Origin: Chrysophaeum taylorii
Taxonomy: Eukaryota > Sar > Pelagophyceae > Pelagomonadales > Pelagomonadaceae
Direction of reading: 5' to 3'
Length of the DNA: 64,000 bases
NCBI GenBank assembly: GCA_029834535.1
Contig: JAQMWT010000365.1
Coordinates: 1 to 64,000 of the forward strand
Positions 10,952 to 19,635 of this stretch are shown here, piece after piece. The notes beneath the pieces are model-generated. The model was not told the DNA's origin. It was given only the letters and a program-made list of their open reading frames with translations, and did no database searches. How positions within the stretch are numbered: the stretch's first letter is position 1; each line of letters starts with the position of its first letter. Position numbers and translations under genes: made by a program.

Positions 10952-12556
10952 ATGGCTGCACGATGGCTGGCCGAGAACGCGTTGTCGTCGGGGGGAAGGG
11001 TGGTCGTGGAGGGGAACGAGTACTACGAGGCCGTGCGCGGGTACGCGAGGCTCCAGCGACGCACCGCGCCGCGGCTGTGCACGGGGGACGCCGCAGCGCG
11101 GCGGAAGGACTACGAGTCCGGGGTTGTGGTATTCGCGTCGGCCGTCGTTGTTGTCGCGGATCTTCTGAGCGGGGTGCTGCGGCCGCGCGAGGCCCTGGTG
11201 TGCGGGGATGGCGCCGCCGTGGAGTTTTCCGTGCGGCTGTTGCGGGAGCGCGGGGTGCCGACGCGACGGCCTCGATCGTCGAAGAGCAGCGGGGAATACG
11301 ACGGCCGCGTCGTGCGAGTCGCACCGCCAGAGGAGGAGGTCGAAATCGAGGGATTGCTCGGCGAGGACCCCTGGTCGCTGCGGCGGGCTCTCTGGTCGTT
11401 CGACAGCAGATCGCTCCTCGAGCGATGCGAAGAGCTGAGGGAGACGCGCGCGGAAAAAGTGAAGCGGCGTCGGTCTGCCGGATGGCTCGAAACCGAGGCC
11501 TTCGAGGCCGTCTTCGCCGCGGCCAGGCGGCGCGCGACGGAACCCACCCCCAGACTCGTGCGGCTCTGCGGGTTGTGCCGCGGGAGGACCGTCGTCGTTG
11601 CCGCGGACCGTCGCGACGCCGAGACCGTCGCCGGTTGCTTGGTTCTTTCGCGCGCGAGCCAAATTCTCGTCCTCACGCAGGCACAGCTCGACGCGCGCGT
11701 GGACGTTGTTTCCGAGCTGCGAGCGACGCGCGTGATTTTGCTCGACGACGTCGAGGGAGTCGTCCCGGGGGCTATCCGCCTCGAAACCAAACGCGCGCGG
11801 CGGCGGCAGCTTTCGACCGAGCCGCGCGTTTTGCCGCCCCTCGTTGGAGGACCACCAGCAAAAAAACGACGACGAAAAGTCCTCGTCGACGCGCGCGAGC
11901 TCCGGAGCCCGCTCCCCCGACTCCTCCACGAAGCGGGGTGCGTCCTGGAAGTCGCGGCCCTCCCTATTGCCGACTTCGTTCTGAGTCGGCGCTGCGGCGT
12001 CGAGCGCAAGGCCGTTCCGGCGGACCTCCTCCCGTCCCTCGACTCGGGCCGCCTCTGGAACCAGCTGCGCCTCCTCGTTAAAGCTTTTCAATTGCCCGTT
12101 TTGCTCTTGGAATACCCCGCGGCAACGCGACCACTTTCAGACTCGGTCCCGGACCGATGTTCGGAGACCTCCGCGCACGCCAAGCTCGCCAAGCTCGCCA
12201 TCGAGTTCCCCGGGGTTAGGTTTGTGTGGTCGCCCGCGCCGCCGCGCACGGTCGACCTCTTCGACGCGCTCTCCAGCGACGGCGACGGCGACGCCGAGGA
12301 TCCCAGGATGCCGGACCACCCAGGCGACAGGGACGACGACCTCGCCCGCCTCCTCCAAAAAATTCCCGGCTGCGAGCCCCACGTCTCCAAAATTATCACC
12401 TCAACAAAATCTCTGCGCCACTTCGTCAACCTCTCCCTCGACGACCGCGCCCTCATCATGGGCAAACAGGACGCTCAGTGCTGCCACGCCTTTCTCCACC
12501 AAAACCACAAGCAACCCCCGAAAAAGACGCTCCGAGACTACTACCTGCGTCTCTAG
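10952..12556 (+). CDS. XPF/ERCC4-type structure-specific endonuclease, compact N-terminus
   Basis: One uninterrupted frame of 534 codons from ATG 10952 (GAAG-ATG-GC) to TAG 12554-12556. Residues 310-400 form an ERCC4 nuclease domain: VLVDARELRSPLPRLLHEAG, then IADFVLSRRCGVERK (VERK at 350-353), DLLPSLDSGRLWNQ and a YPAAT strand after LPVLLLE. The active-site acidic residues and the ERK triad are kept, although the family's GD is AD here and one residue is inserted after ERK. The C-terminus (about 465-530, LLQKIPGCEPHVSKII onward) is the tandem helix-hairpin-helix that in XPF binds ERCC1 and DNA. The N-terminal 300 residues retain only a reduced helicase-like part (GVVVFASAVVVVADLL resembles the GGVxFxTSRILVVDLL strand). 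Known XPF proteins are about 900 aa, so this one is much shorter. Expected role: 5' incision in nucleotide-excision and cross-link repair in the nucleus. Upstream exons are possible. Confidence 0.85.
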   Translation: MAARWLAENALSSGGRVVVEGNEYYEAVRGYARLQRRTAPRLCTGDAAARRKDYESGVVVFASAVVVVADLLSGVLRPREALVCGDGAAVEFSVRLLRERGVPTRRPRSSKSSGEYDGRVVRVAPPEEEVEIEGLLGEDPWSLRRALWSFDSRSLLERCEELRETRAEKVKRRRSAGWLETEAFEAVFAAARRRATEPTPRLVRLCGLCRGRTVVVAADRRDAETVAGCLVLSRASQILVLTQAQLDARVDVVSELRATRVILLDDVEGVVPGAIRLETKRARRRQLSTEPRVLPPLVGGPPAKKRRRKVLVDARELRSPLPRLLHEAGCVLEVAALPIADFVLSRRCGVERKAVPADLLPSLDSGRLWNQLRLLVKAFQLPVLLLEYPAATRPLSDSVPDRCSETSAHAKLAKLAIEFPGVRFVWSPAPPRTVDLFDALSSDGDGDAEDPRMPDHPGDRDDDLARLLQKIPGCEPHVSKIITSTKSLRHFVNLSLDDRALIMGKQDAQCCHAFLHQNHKQPPKKTLRDYYLRL

Positions 12557-12785
12557 ATTTTTCTTGGTTCTCGATTATCATATTTATTCGCGGCTGTTTC
12601 TTTCTTCTCCATGAATATGACACCGACGACGACGAAGCTCTGGAACAACAACCAATGTGGCATCATCGCCTACGACCTCTCATCAAGGGCACCGGGCTCG
12701 CCGAGAGCTACGAGCTCTACGCTGCTCGTTGTCGCAGTCAGCCAGACGTCGAGGGCAGCACCTTTGTTGTTGTTGTTGTTGTTTT
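12557..12785. other. Spacer between XPF gene and Helitron cluster A
   Basis: Contains the presumed XPF 3' UTR and a GTT-repeat near 12760-12782. A short plus-strand frame with GLAESYELYAARCRSQPDVE (about 12690-12750) looks protein-like but is too short to call. Confidence 0.5.
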
Positions 12786-13857
12786 TCCTAACTACTAATC
12801 GACAGATGTTTGTCTGTCTGTTTGTTTGTTTGTTTGTCTGTCTGTCTGTTTGTCTTTAAACAAGTGCAGGCCAGTAAGTTCACCTAGTCCCAATCTCTAA
12901 CCCCAGTAAGTTTACCTAATCCCAGTAAGTTTCATATAAGTTCACCTGGTCAGTAAGTTCACCTAGCTCACACCAACTCCTTTGAGCTCGTCGCTCTCGC
13001 CTCCGCCAATCTAAGCTGCTTCGATCCGCACGCGCCGCCAACCTTTGAGTGAATTTACTCTAAAAACCCTGTGCTCTAAAACCCCAGTAAGTTCACTTGG
13101 TCCCAGTAAGTTCACCTGGTCACTAAGTTCACCTAGTCCCAATCTCAAACCCCAGTAAGTTCACCTGGTCCCAGTAAGTTCACCTACAGTGCGCGTGTAG
13201 ACGCCGGGAGGGGGCTTATCGGTATTGCGCAGTACGTGTGGGGTAGGGTGGAGTCGTCGACCCAGATGAGTATATCCTCGGGGATGCCGATCGACAGAGA
13301 GCCACGTAGAGCTGGACGTGGCAGAAGACGGGCTTGGGAAAGAGGACGCCGACCTCGCGGGGCGTCTGGCCCTGGCTCTTGGTGATCGCTTGGCGTCGGC
13401 GGGCCTTAAGCGATACAGGTTGGAGGAGCCTCGGTGACAACGACACGATCGATCATGTATCTGGTACCGTTGCAGTGGCCGTGCGACGGGTCGAGGTTGC
13501 GAAGACTTTAAGCTCGCGATCAAAGTCAGCATGCCGTTGGTTGTCAGGGAGTCGAAAACTCTACTGTAAAGAGCGAGGCGTCGTCTTCCGACCCAACCTA
13601 GTCGGCCGAAAAGAACTCCGACGCCTCGTCTCCGGGAAAAAAAGGCCGCGGTCATGCGCGCGTTGTCAGCATCGACAACATCGTTTCGACGGGGCGTGAG
13701 AATGGCGCGCTGGCTAAAAGAGCCGCCGCCGCGGGTCGTGGAAATAGTCTGCGAGGTCGCCGTAGACGGCTTGGAGGATCACTGTCTGGCTCTCGCGCCT
13801 ACCTGATCCTTACTCTCGCGCCTACCTGATCCTTACCCTAAATCGAGGGACAAACAA

Positions 13858-13896
<39 letters not shown>

Positions 13897-14919
13897 TCTG
13901 TCGATTAGTAGTTAGGATGTCGACTGCTAAGAGGGGGGGGGTGTGTGTGGGGAGCATGAAGGATGTCCCTCGATTTAGGGTAAGGATCAGGTAGGCGCGA
14001 GAGTAAGGATCAGGTAGGCACGAGAGCCAGACAGTGATCCTCCAAGCCGTCTACGGCGACCTCGCAGACTATTTCCACGACCCGCGGCGGCTCTTTCAGC
14101 GCGCCATTCTCACGCCCCGTCGAAACGATGTTGTCGATGCTGACAACGCGCGCATGACCGCGGCCTTTTTTTCCCGGAGACGAGGCGTCGGAGTTCTTTT
14201 CGGCTGACTAGGCTGGGTCGGAAGACGACGCCTCGCTCTCAAGAGTCGAGTTTTGAACTCCCTGACAACCAACGGCATGCTGACTTTGATCGCGAGCTCA
14301 AAGTCTTCGCAACCTCGACCCGTCGCACGGCCACTGCAACGGTACCAGATACATGATCGATCGTGTCGTTGTCACCGAGGCTCCTCCAGCCTGTATCCCT
14401 TAAGGCCCGCCGACGCCAAACGATCACCAAGAGCCAGGGCCAGACGCCCCGCGAGGTCGGCATCCTCTTGGCGAAGCCCGTCTTCTGCCACGTCCAGCTC
14501 TACGTGGCTCTCTGTCGATCGGCAACCCCGAGGATATCCTCTTCTTGGTCGACGACTCCACCCTACTCCACACGTGCTGCGCAATACTGATAAGCCCCCT
14601 CCCAGCGTCTACACGCGCACTATAGGTAAACTTATTGGGACCAGGTGAACTTTACTGGGGTTGGAGATTGGGACTAGGTGAGCTGAGTGACCAGGTGAAA
14701 CTGGGACCAGGTGAACATACTGGGGTTTTTAGTGTAAAGGGTTTTTAGAGTAAACTCAAAGGTTGGCGGCGCGTGCGGATCAAAGCAGCTTAGATTGGCG
14801 GAGGCGAGAGCGACGAGCTCAAAGGAGTTGGTGTGAGCTAGGTGAACTTACTGACCAGGTGAACTTATGAACTTACTAGGGTTAGAGATTGGGACTAGGT
14901 GAACTTACTGGCCTGCACT
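12786..14919 (+). mobile_element. Composite Helitron A (plus copy E3 with nested minus copy E2)
   Basis: The element begins with TCCTAACTACTAATCGACAG at 12786, followed by a TGTT/TGTC tract ending in CTTTAAA at 12860. It is then interrupted by a complete minus-strand copy (12861-13917). It resumes at 13918 with TGTCGACTGCTAAG, a poly-G/GT spacer, and TCCCTCGATTTAGGG. The helicase remnant follows: in one frame the equivalent of LQAVYGDLADYFHDPRRLFQ and AILTPR; later LRNLDPSHGHCNGTRYMIDR and SQGQTPREVG. It ends in AGGTGAACTTACTGGG-type subterminal repeats and GGCCTGCACT, where copy E4 abuts. No TSD flanks the nested copy, as expected for Helitrons. There is no Rep domain and the helicase is broken, so this is a non-autonomous derivative. 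Confidence 0.85.
12861..13917 (-). mobile_element. Helitron copy E2, full length, nested in composite A
   Basis: Read on the minus strand it runs from 5' TCCTAACTACTAATCGACAG (13917) to ...GGCCTGCACTTG 3' (12861), 1,057 bp. The interior carries the decayed C-terminal half of the Pif1-like helicase (VYGDLADYFHDP-type start near 13780; QGQTPREVGVLFPKPVFCHV near 13340-13400) and the subterminal AGGTGAACTTACTGGG repeats. Insertion is between AAA and TGTC of the host copy, an A|T site, with no duplication. Helicase frames are interrupted, so it needs enzymes from elsewhere. Confidence 0.88.
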
Positions 14920-15625
14920 GTTTGTTTGTTTGTTTGTCTGTGTGTCTTTAAATGTCTGTCCCTCGATTTAGGGTAAGGATCATGTAGGCGCGAGAGTAAG
15001 GATCAGGTAGGCGCGAGAGCCAGACAGTGATCCTCCAAGCCGTCTACGGCGACCTCGCAGACTGTTTCCACGACCCGCGGCGGCGCTTTCAGCGCGCCAT
15101 TCTCACGCCCCGTCGAAACGATGTTGTCGGCGTTCTTTTCGGCTGACTAGGCTGGGTCGGAAGACGACGCCTCGCTCTTTACAGTAGAGTTTTCAACTCC
15201 CTGACAACCAACGGCATGCTGACTTTGATCGCGAGCTTAATGTCTTCGCAACCTCGACCCGTAGCACGGCCACTGCAACGGTACCAGATACATGATCGAT
15301 CGTGTCGTTGTCACCGAGGCTCCTTCAACCTGTATCGCTTAAGGCCCGCCTACGCCAAACGATCAACAAGAGCCAGGGCCAGACGCCCCGCGAGGTCGGC
15401 GTCCTCTTTCCCAAGCCCGTCTTCTGCCACGTCCAGCTCTACGTGGCTCTCTGTCGATCGGCATCCCCGACGACTCCACCCTACCCCACACGTGCTGCGC
15501 AATACCGATAAGCCCCCTCCCGGCGTCTACACGTGCACTATAAGTGAACTTACTGGGACCACGTGACCAGGTGAACTTACTGGGGTTAGAGATTGGGACT
15601 AGGTGAACTTACTGGCCTGCACTTG
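14920..15625 (+). mobile_element. Helitron copy E4, 5'-truncated and internally deleted
   Basis: Abuts E3's 3' end. It starts inside the TGTT/TGTC tract, keeps CTTTAAATGTC then TCCCTCGATTTAGGG, and continues through the helicase remnant. It lacks a block present in other copies around the GACAACGCGCGCATGACC region and part of the subterminal repeats. It ends at ...GGCCTGCACTTG (15625) followed by a T-run. Confidence 0.82.
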
Positions 15626-15742
15626 TTTTTTTTTACAAGGAAGAAGCAGCGAGAGGAAAAAAACTGCAAGTCGTAAAATCGCGTTCGGACTGTTCTTTTC
15701 GGGCCCTCGCTCGCTCACTCCCGTCATCTGCCACTAAAAATT

Positions 15743-16552
15743 ATGGGTGACAAGCTGATCGGGCCGCACCTGATCGAGTTCCGGGCGCGGCTCGATGGCG
15801 ACCCCCGGTGGAACCTCGAGGCACGACGGCGCGTCTACGAGCTAGAACGGGGCCGCGTCCAAACCCACGCGCGACTCTTCGGTGTGTTCCTGGCGCGGGA
15901 CGAAGCGAGCCGAGACGTGCCATCGACAATCCGGTCCTACGGGGCCTGGACGCCCTTGGACTACTTCGAACCCGAGTACGCGTGCGCCGACGACAAGCGA
16001 ATCCCGTCGGGAGTCATCGGCCCCGGTCCAAAGTTTGTCTGCGGTCCGACCTTGTTCGGCGAACCTTGCGCTGCGCTCAGCGTCGGAGTGCCCGACGGCC
16101 TATTCGAGGCCGCCGCCCACAGGTCCGCGCCCCACTGCGCGATCACCCTTGCCGACAAGAACATCCCGCTGCCCCTTCGCTTCGAGGCAAGAGCCTACGC
16201 GGCGAATCTCACGTCTATTCCACGTTCCCTCGGCAACCGGAGCCTCGCTTGGCTCAAAATCGACGTCCCGGATTATGAACTCACGCTCCGGCTGCTCCAG
16301 GACCTCGATACTCTCTGCCGAGCGGGTTTTCTGCCCGACCATCTCAACGTCGCCTTCCACCTCGGCGCCACGGCCAAGCCTGCCGACCTGTACCGAATAT
16401 TCTCTCGCCTCCGACACCACTGTAGCCTCTTGTTGCACCACAAGGAGCGACACTCCTGGCGCATCGACGCCCCCAGACACTGCGACTTCTCCTGGGTCTC
16501 CTTCCGCCACGCCCGCCGCTCGCTCCGCCACGCCGCCGCCGAGTCTGGCTGA
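15743..16552 (+). CDS. Methyltransferase-like protein (269 aa)
   Basis: ATG 15743 to TGA 16552, no breaks. Residues 165-215 (SLAWLKIDVPDYELTLRLLQ, then LPDHLNVAFHLG) match the pattern K-I-D-V-E-G-x-E-x-x-L ... P-x-Q-I-x-V-E-F-H, which marks the second half of FkbM/Methyltransf_22-like Rossmann methyltransferases. Here the usual EG and VEFH are replaced by PD and VAFH, so catalytic competence is uncertain. The N-terminal third (RRRVYELERGR, GAWTPLDYFEPEYAC, GPGPKFVCGP) contains a gly-rich phrase but no textbook AdoMet motif. No signal peptide or membrane span is seen. The gene stands alone between Helitron cluster A and a gene-poor stretch. An FkbM-like glycan or small-molecule methyltransferase is the best reading; confidence in the gene is high, in the function moderate. 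Confidence 0.6.
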   Translation: MGDKLIGPHLIEFRARLDGDPRWNLEARRRVYELERGRVQTHARLFGVFLARDEASRDVPSTIRSYGAWTPLDYFEPEYACADDKRIPSGVIGPGPKFVCGPTLFGEPCAALSVGVPDGLFEAAAHRSAPHCAITLADKNIPLPLRFEARAYAANLTSIPRSLGNRSLAWLKIDVPDYELTLRLLQDLDTLCRAGFLPDHLNVAFHLGATAKPADLYRIFSRLRHHCSLLLHHKERHSWRIDAPRHCDFSWVSFRHARRSLRHAAAESG

Positions 16553-17464
16553 CTGGCTCGCTCGCCGGATGTTATTATTTCTACTGTCCATATCCATTTC
16601 GGCCGAGCAGCAGCAGCAACTCCGTTATAGCCACAACATCGGAGAGCCAACACACCCAAGAAAAAATATTGGAGGGGCAACTAGGTCCGAGGTGTGGGAC
16701 AGCGGGGGAAGGGGAGGCAGCGCGTGTGTGTTGTCTCCTGTGCTGGGAGCGACTCAAAGTGACGACGAAAGACGCCAAGAGAGGCACCACCTGGCAGGCA
16801 GACGACCCGGGTCTTGTTGAAGGATAATAATAAGCGTCCGGAGTACGAGGAGCTGGGCCGTCAACAGCTCACCAAGAAACGAAACGAAACAAAACGCGGA
16901 CAAAGAAATGGAGGACGTAATGACGCCACGAGCGAGTTCAAAAAAGCCGAGAGCACCATCCCCGGTGACTGTTCCGGGCTAGGAAGAGAAGAAAAGATAA
17001 TGGGATCGTTCACATCATCTAACGCAAGAATCACAGCTTCCGAGTTTGACTTAGAGCACCAGGCCTGAGCAGCAGCGGGCGGCGAGCACGGGAACTGGCG
17101 GCAGGGACCGGCGCACACAACTTAAATAATCACTTCACTAAAGATGATTCACATTAGCCGCCGCCGCGTAGGTCGACGTGTTCACTTCAAATCACTTCAC
17201 TAGACTTGCGTCGTTCGCGAAGTGAATTCGCTGGAAGGGTTCAGCGAATATGCAACGCTGGATTTTACCTTGGAGCAGCTGCCGATTGGAGAATCCACTT
17301 GGGAGTGAGGTATTTTGGACCATCGGGGGAGGCGGGAGCCTAGGTGGCCCTACGAGGGTCGTGCGGGCGTTTAGACTGTGCCGTATGTGCTCTGGGGCCA
17401 CGTCTAGTGTCCTGGTCTTTCCGCTGGGCGTTTTCGGGAAAAAGACCGGGGCCGGCGAACACAG
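16553..17464. other. Intergenic; CACTTCA-rich patch at 17122-17210
   Basis: No supported gene. Around 17122-17210 there are several CACTTCAC copies, including TTCACTTCAAATCACTTCAC, the same 20-mer as near 2912-2931. The rest is ordinary-looking intergenic DNA with short open frames only. Confidence 0.5.
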
Positions 17465-17903
17465 CTATGCGAAGTCCTCGTCGTCGTCGACATCCATCGC
17501 GTCCTCCTCCTCCTCGTCGTCGTATTCGTTGTCCTCGGACAAGAAGCGCCAGGAAGCCGGCGAGGAGCCGTTGCTGAAGTTAAGGCGGTTCGCTTTCGGA
17601 GCCATCCGCTGATTTAAAAAACCGTCGTCATAGGACACGAAGATCCAACAACCCAGCCCGAGTTTTTTTCTTCTTGCGACCGTCCTTGGAGTTTTCGTCG
17701 AACACCACCTCGATGGTGCCGGGCGTCCAGGGTGACCCGACAACGCCCAGAGAACCTCTCGACGCTCGACCCAACGCCACGAAAATAAATTCGAGCGGCC
17801 ACTCGTCGTCCACGTCCGCCTCCTCGGATGGCGAGAGGCGCGGCACTCCTCCACAAAGGCCTTGAGCTGTCAACGCTAAAATGAGAAAACTTGAGCTCGT
17901 CAA
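17465..17903 (-). CDS. Hypothetical acidic-tailed protein, split over two frames
   Basis: On the minus strand one frame (about 17903-17640) gives EADVDDEWPLEFIFVALGRA, GSPWTPGTIEVVFDENSKDG and RKKKKTRAG. A second frame (17604-17465) gives MAPKANRLNFSNGSSPASWR, FLSEDNEY and a C-terminal Asp/Glu run (DDEEEEDAMDVDDDEDFA). The two could be exons of one nuclear-type acidic protein joined by a short intron near 17610-17660, or two unrelated pieces. The acidic tail is partly encoded by a GTC/TCC-rich simple tract. No family recognised. Confidence 0.35.
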
Positions 17904-19635
17904 TGCTCGCGTGCCGCCTCGCGTCGAGGTCGAGACGCTGGGGAGTCGTGGTTCCGACCACTGGTGTTGCTGGCACAGATGCTCGATGGAAAGAAAAGTA
18001 ATCTGAGGCCAAGTGGCTCGGACGATCTCGCTATTTTTTTATCAGCAAATTAATTCCACGCTTTTCAATATGCGCTTGCTGTGGTGAATCGTTACCAACA
18101 GCGTCACTCGCGCGTCAATACTTATTAGCGACGGTCACCGCCAGAGCCCCTATTCACCCCTCCCCCGCAACTTTGCCATGTGTGCTTCTTACACCACACC
18201 TCGGCGGTCGTTGTCAGCTCCCCCGCCTCAGACCCGCTTCGAGATTCGAGCAGCGATGCTCGCTTTCGTTCTCACCGCCCAAACCAACTTTTTTGGCTAA
18301 AAGAAAGAAATTCGGGTCCCTTCGCTCTTATTTAGTCATCACTTGGCTGAGGTGTGGCGAAAATGAATCCTAGCGTGCATTTCAAAATCACTTTCCACCA
18401 AAGCGTACAAGCCAAGGTGGAGGAGGAGGCGGCAGATGGGGAGGATGCTTTTTAGAACGTGAGGAGATCCGTGTGCCGAGGAGGTATGGACTCTTCTTCG
18501 ACTTCGTCGGCGTCGACGCACGGGCGAGGCCACTTCGCCAAGTCCCCTCGCGAGCATATTGCAGAGAGGAGGTGGTGATGAGCGACTACGTACGGAGAGC
18601 TTTTGTTGCTCATCTTCTCTTGAGATCATCATTGCTCAATATAGGAACAAACGATACCTTTCGGTGGACGTCGGCAGACAGCTTAAATATCGGCGAGGAA
18701 CTCGTAGTAATAATGTCGCAGCGCTACAGTGGCACAATCACGTGTCCTAGCTGCGCGAGCGTGGAGATTTATGGATGCGACCACGTTATTGACAGCAGAA
18801 AAATTGGTGCACGTCGCAGCCTCGTACTACTATACGAGGCTGCCTTTTGACAAAAACTCCAGCATGTCCACAGAAAACAAAAGCCGTCGACACGGATGAC
18901 CTCGGCAACCGAGACGTGTAAACGACAGCGCGAATGCCCTGAACGATCGCGCACCGCTCTCGATGAATTCTTGGATGCCCGGGTAGTCGATCAAGCAAAA
19001 AAGTCCTCCCCCAAAGTGTGCGCGCAGCAGGCCAGGCCAGGCCAGTCACTTGCCGAGAAGGCACAGTTTGCGCTGTTGCGTTTTTTGGAATTCCTCACGA
19101 TACGAAAAGGCGGCCTCGCGAGCTGTGCGTTGGGAGTCAGCAGGTAACCACCGTCGGCAAAAGCGCCGTATGTTAGCGCATGACCCGTCTTCTTTACCAT
19201 TTGAATGCTCGTCACTTGCTTCCGCGTATGGGTGGAGCGTCGCCACAGCGAACATTGGGTGGAGTCTAATTCATTTCTTGGCACTTCACCGACTTCGAGT
19301 CAACGACAAATCCACCCAGAATGATGGGCGGACTGGTGAGAAAGTTCGTGCAGAAACAAGCCCCGTGATACTCACCCCTTCGAGCGCAAGCAAACGCGAC
19401 TCTCACACAAGCAAAAAATCTGCTCAGAACAGAGCGCTCTCTTTTGGCTTGATGCCTTCACAAGTGGAGTTTCGTTGCAAAGGAGCTTCGAGCTCACAGC
19501 GCACAGTTCCAATCCATTTGCCGAACCGACACCGTGGTAGTATTCTCTTCTCCAATTGTGGCTAGGTCGTGCGGACACGATGCCAATCAATGTGCGCAAC
19601 CATGGAAACCAACTGCTTTCATAAGGAGAGCGACG
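17904..19635. other. Gene-poor stretch with weak minus-strand coding relics
   Basis: Nothing convincing from 17904 to 18780. Between about 18780 and 19284 the minus strand has protein-like phrases in different frames (HALTYGAFADGGYLLTPN at about 19130-19190; DYPGIQEFIESGARSFRAFA at about 18930-18990), but they do not join into a recognisable product. They lie downstream of the giant gene's stop and could be a decayed paralogue of its 3' region; I could not confirm homology. Confidence 0.35.

Noticed and set aside
10751-12091. 446-codon minus-strand ORF opposite XPF
   Set aside because: Antisense shadow of a GC-rich gene; the XPF frame has clear family motifs.
13861-13900. Short regular repeats that could be mistaken for a CRISPR array or telomere
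   Set aside because: They are TGTC/TGTT simple repeats within the Helitron 5' end; there are no spacer-repeat units and no telomeric TTTAGGG array (the single TTTAGGG in TCGATTTAGGG is part of the element).
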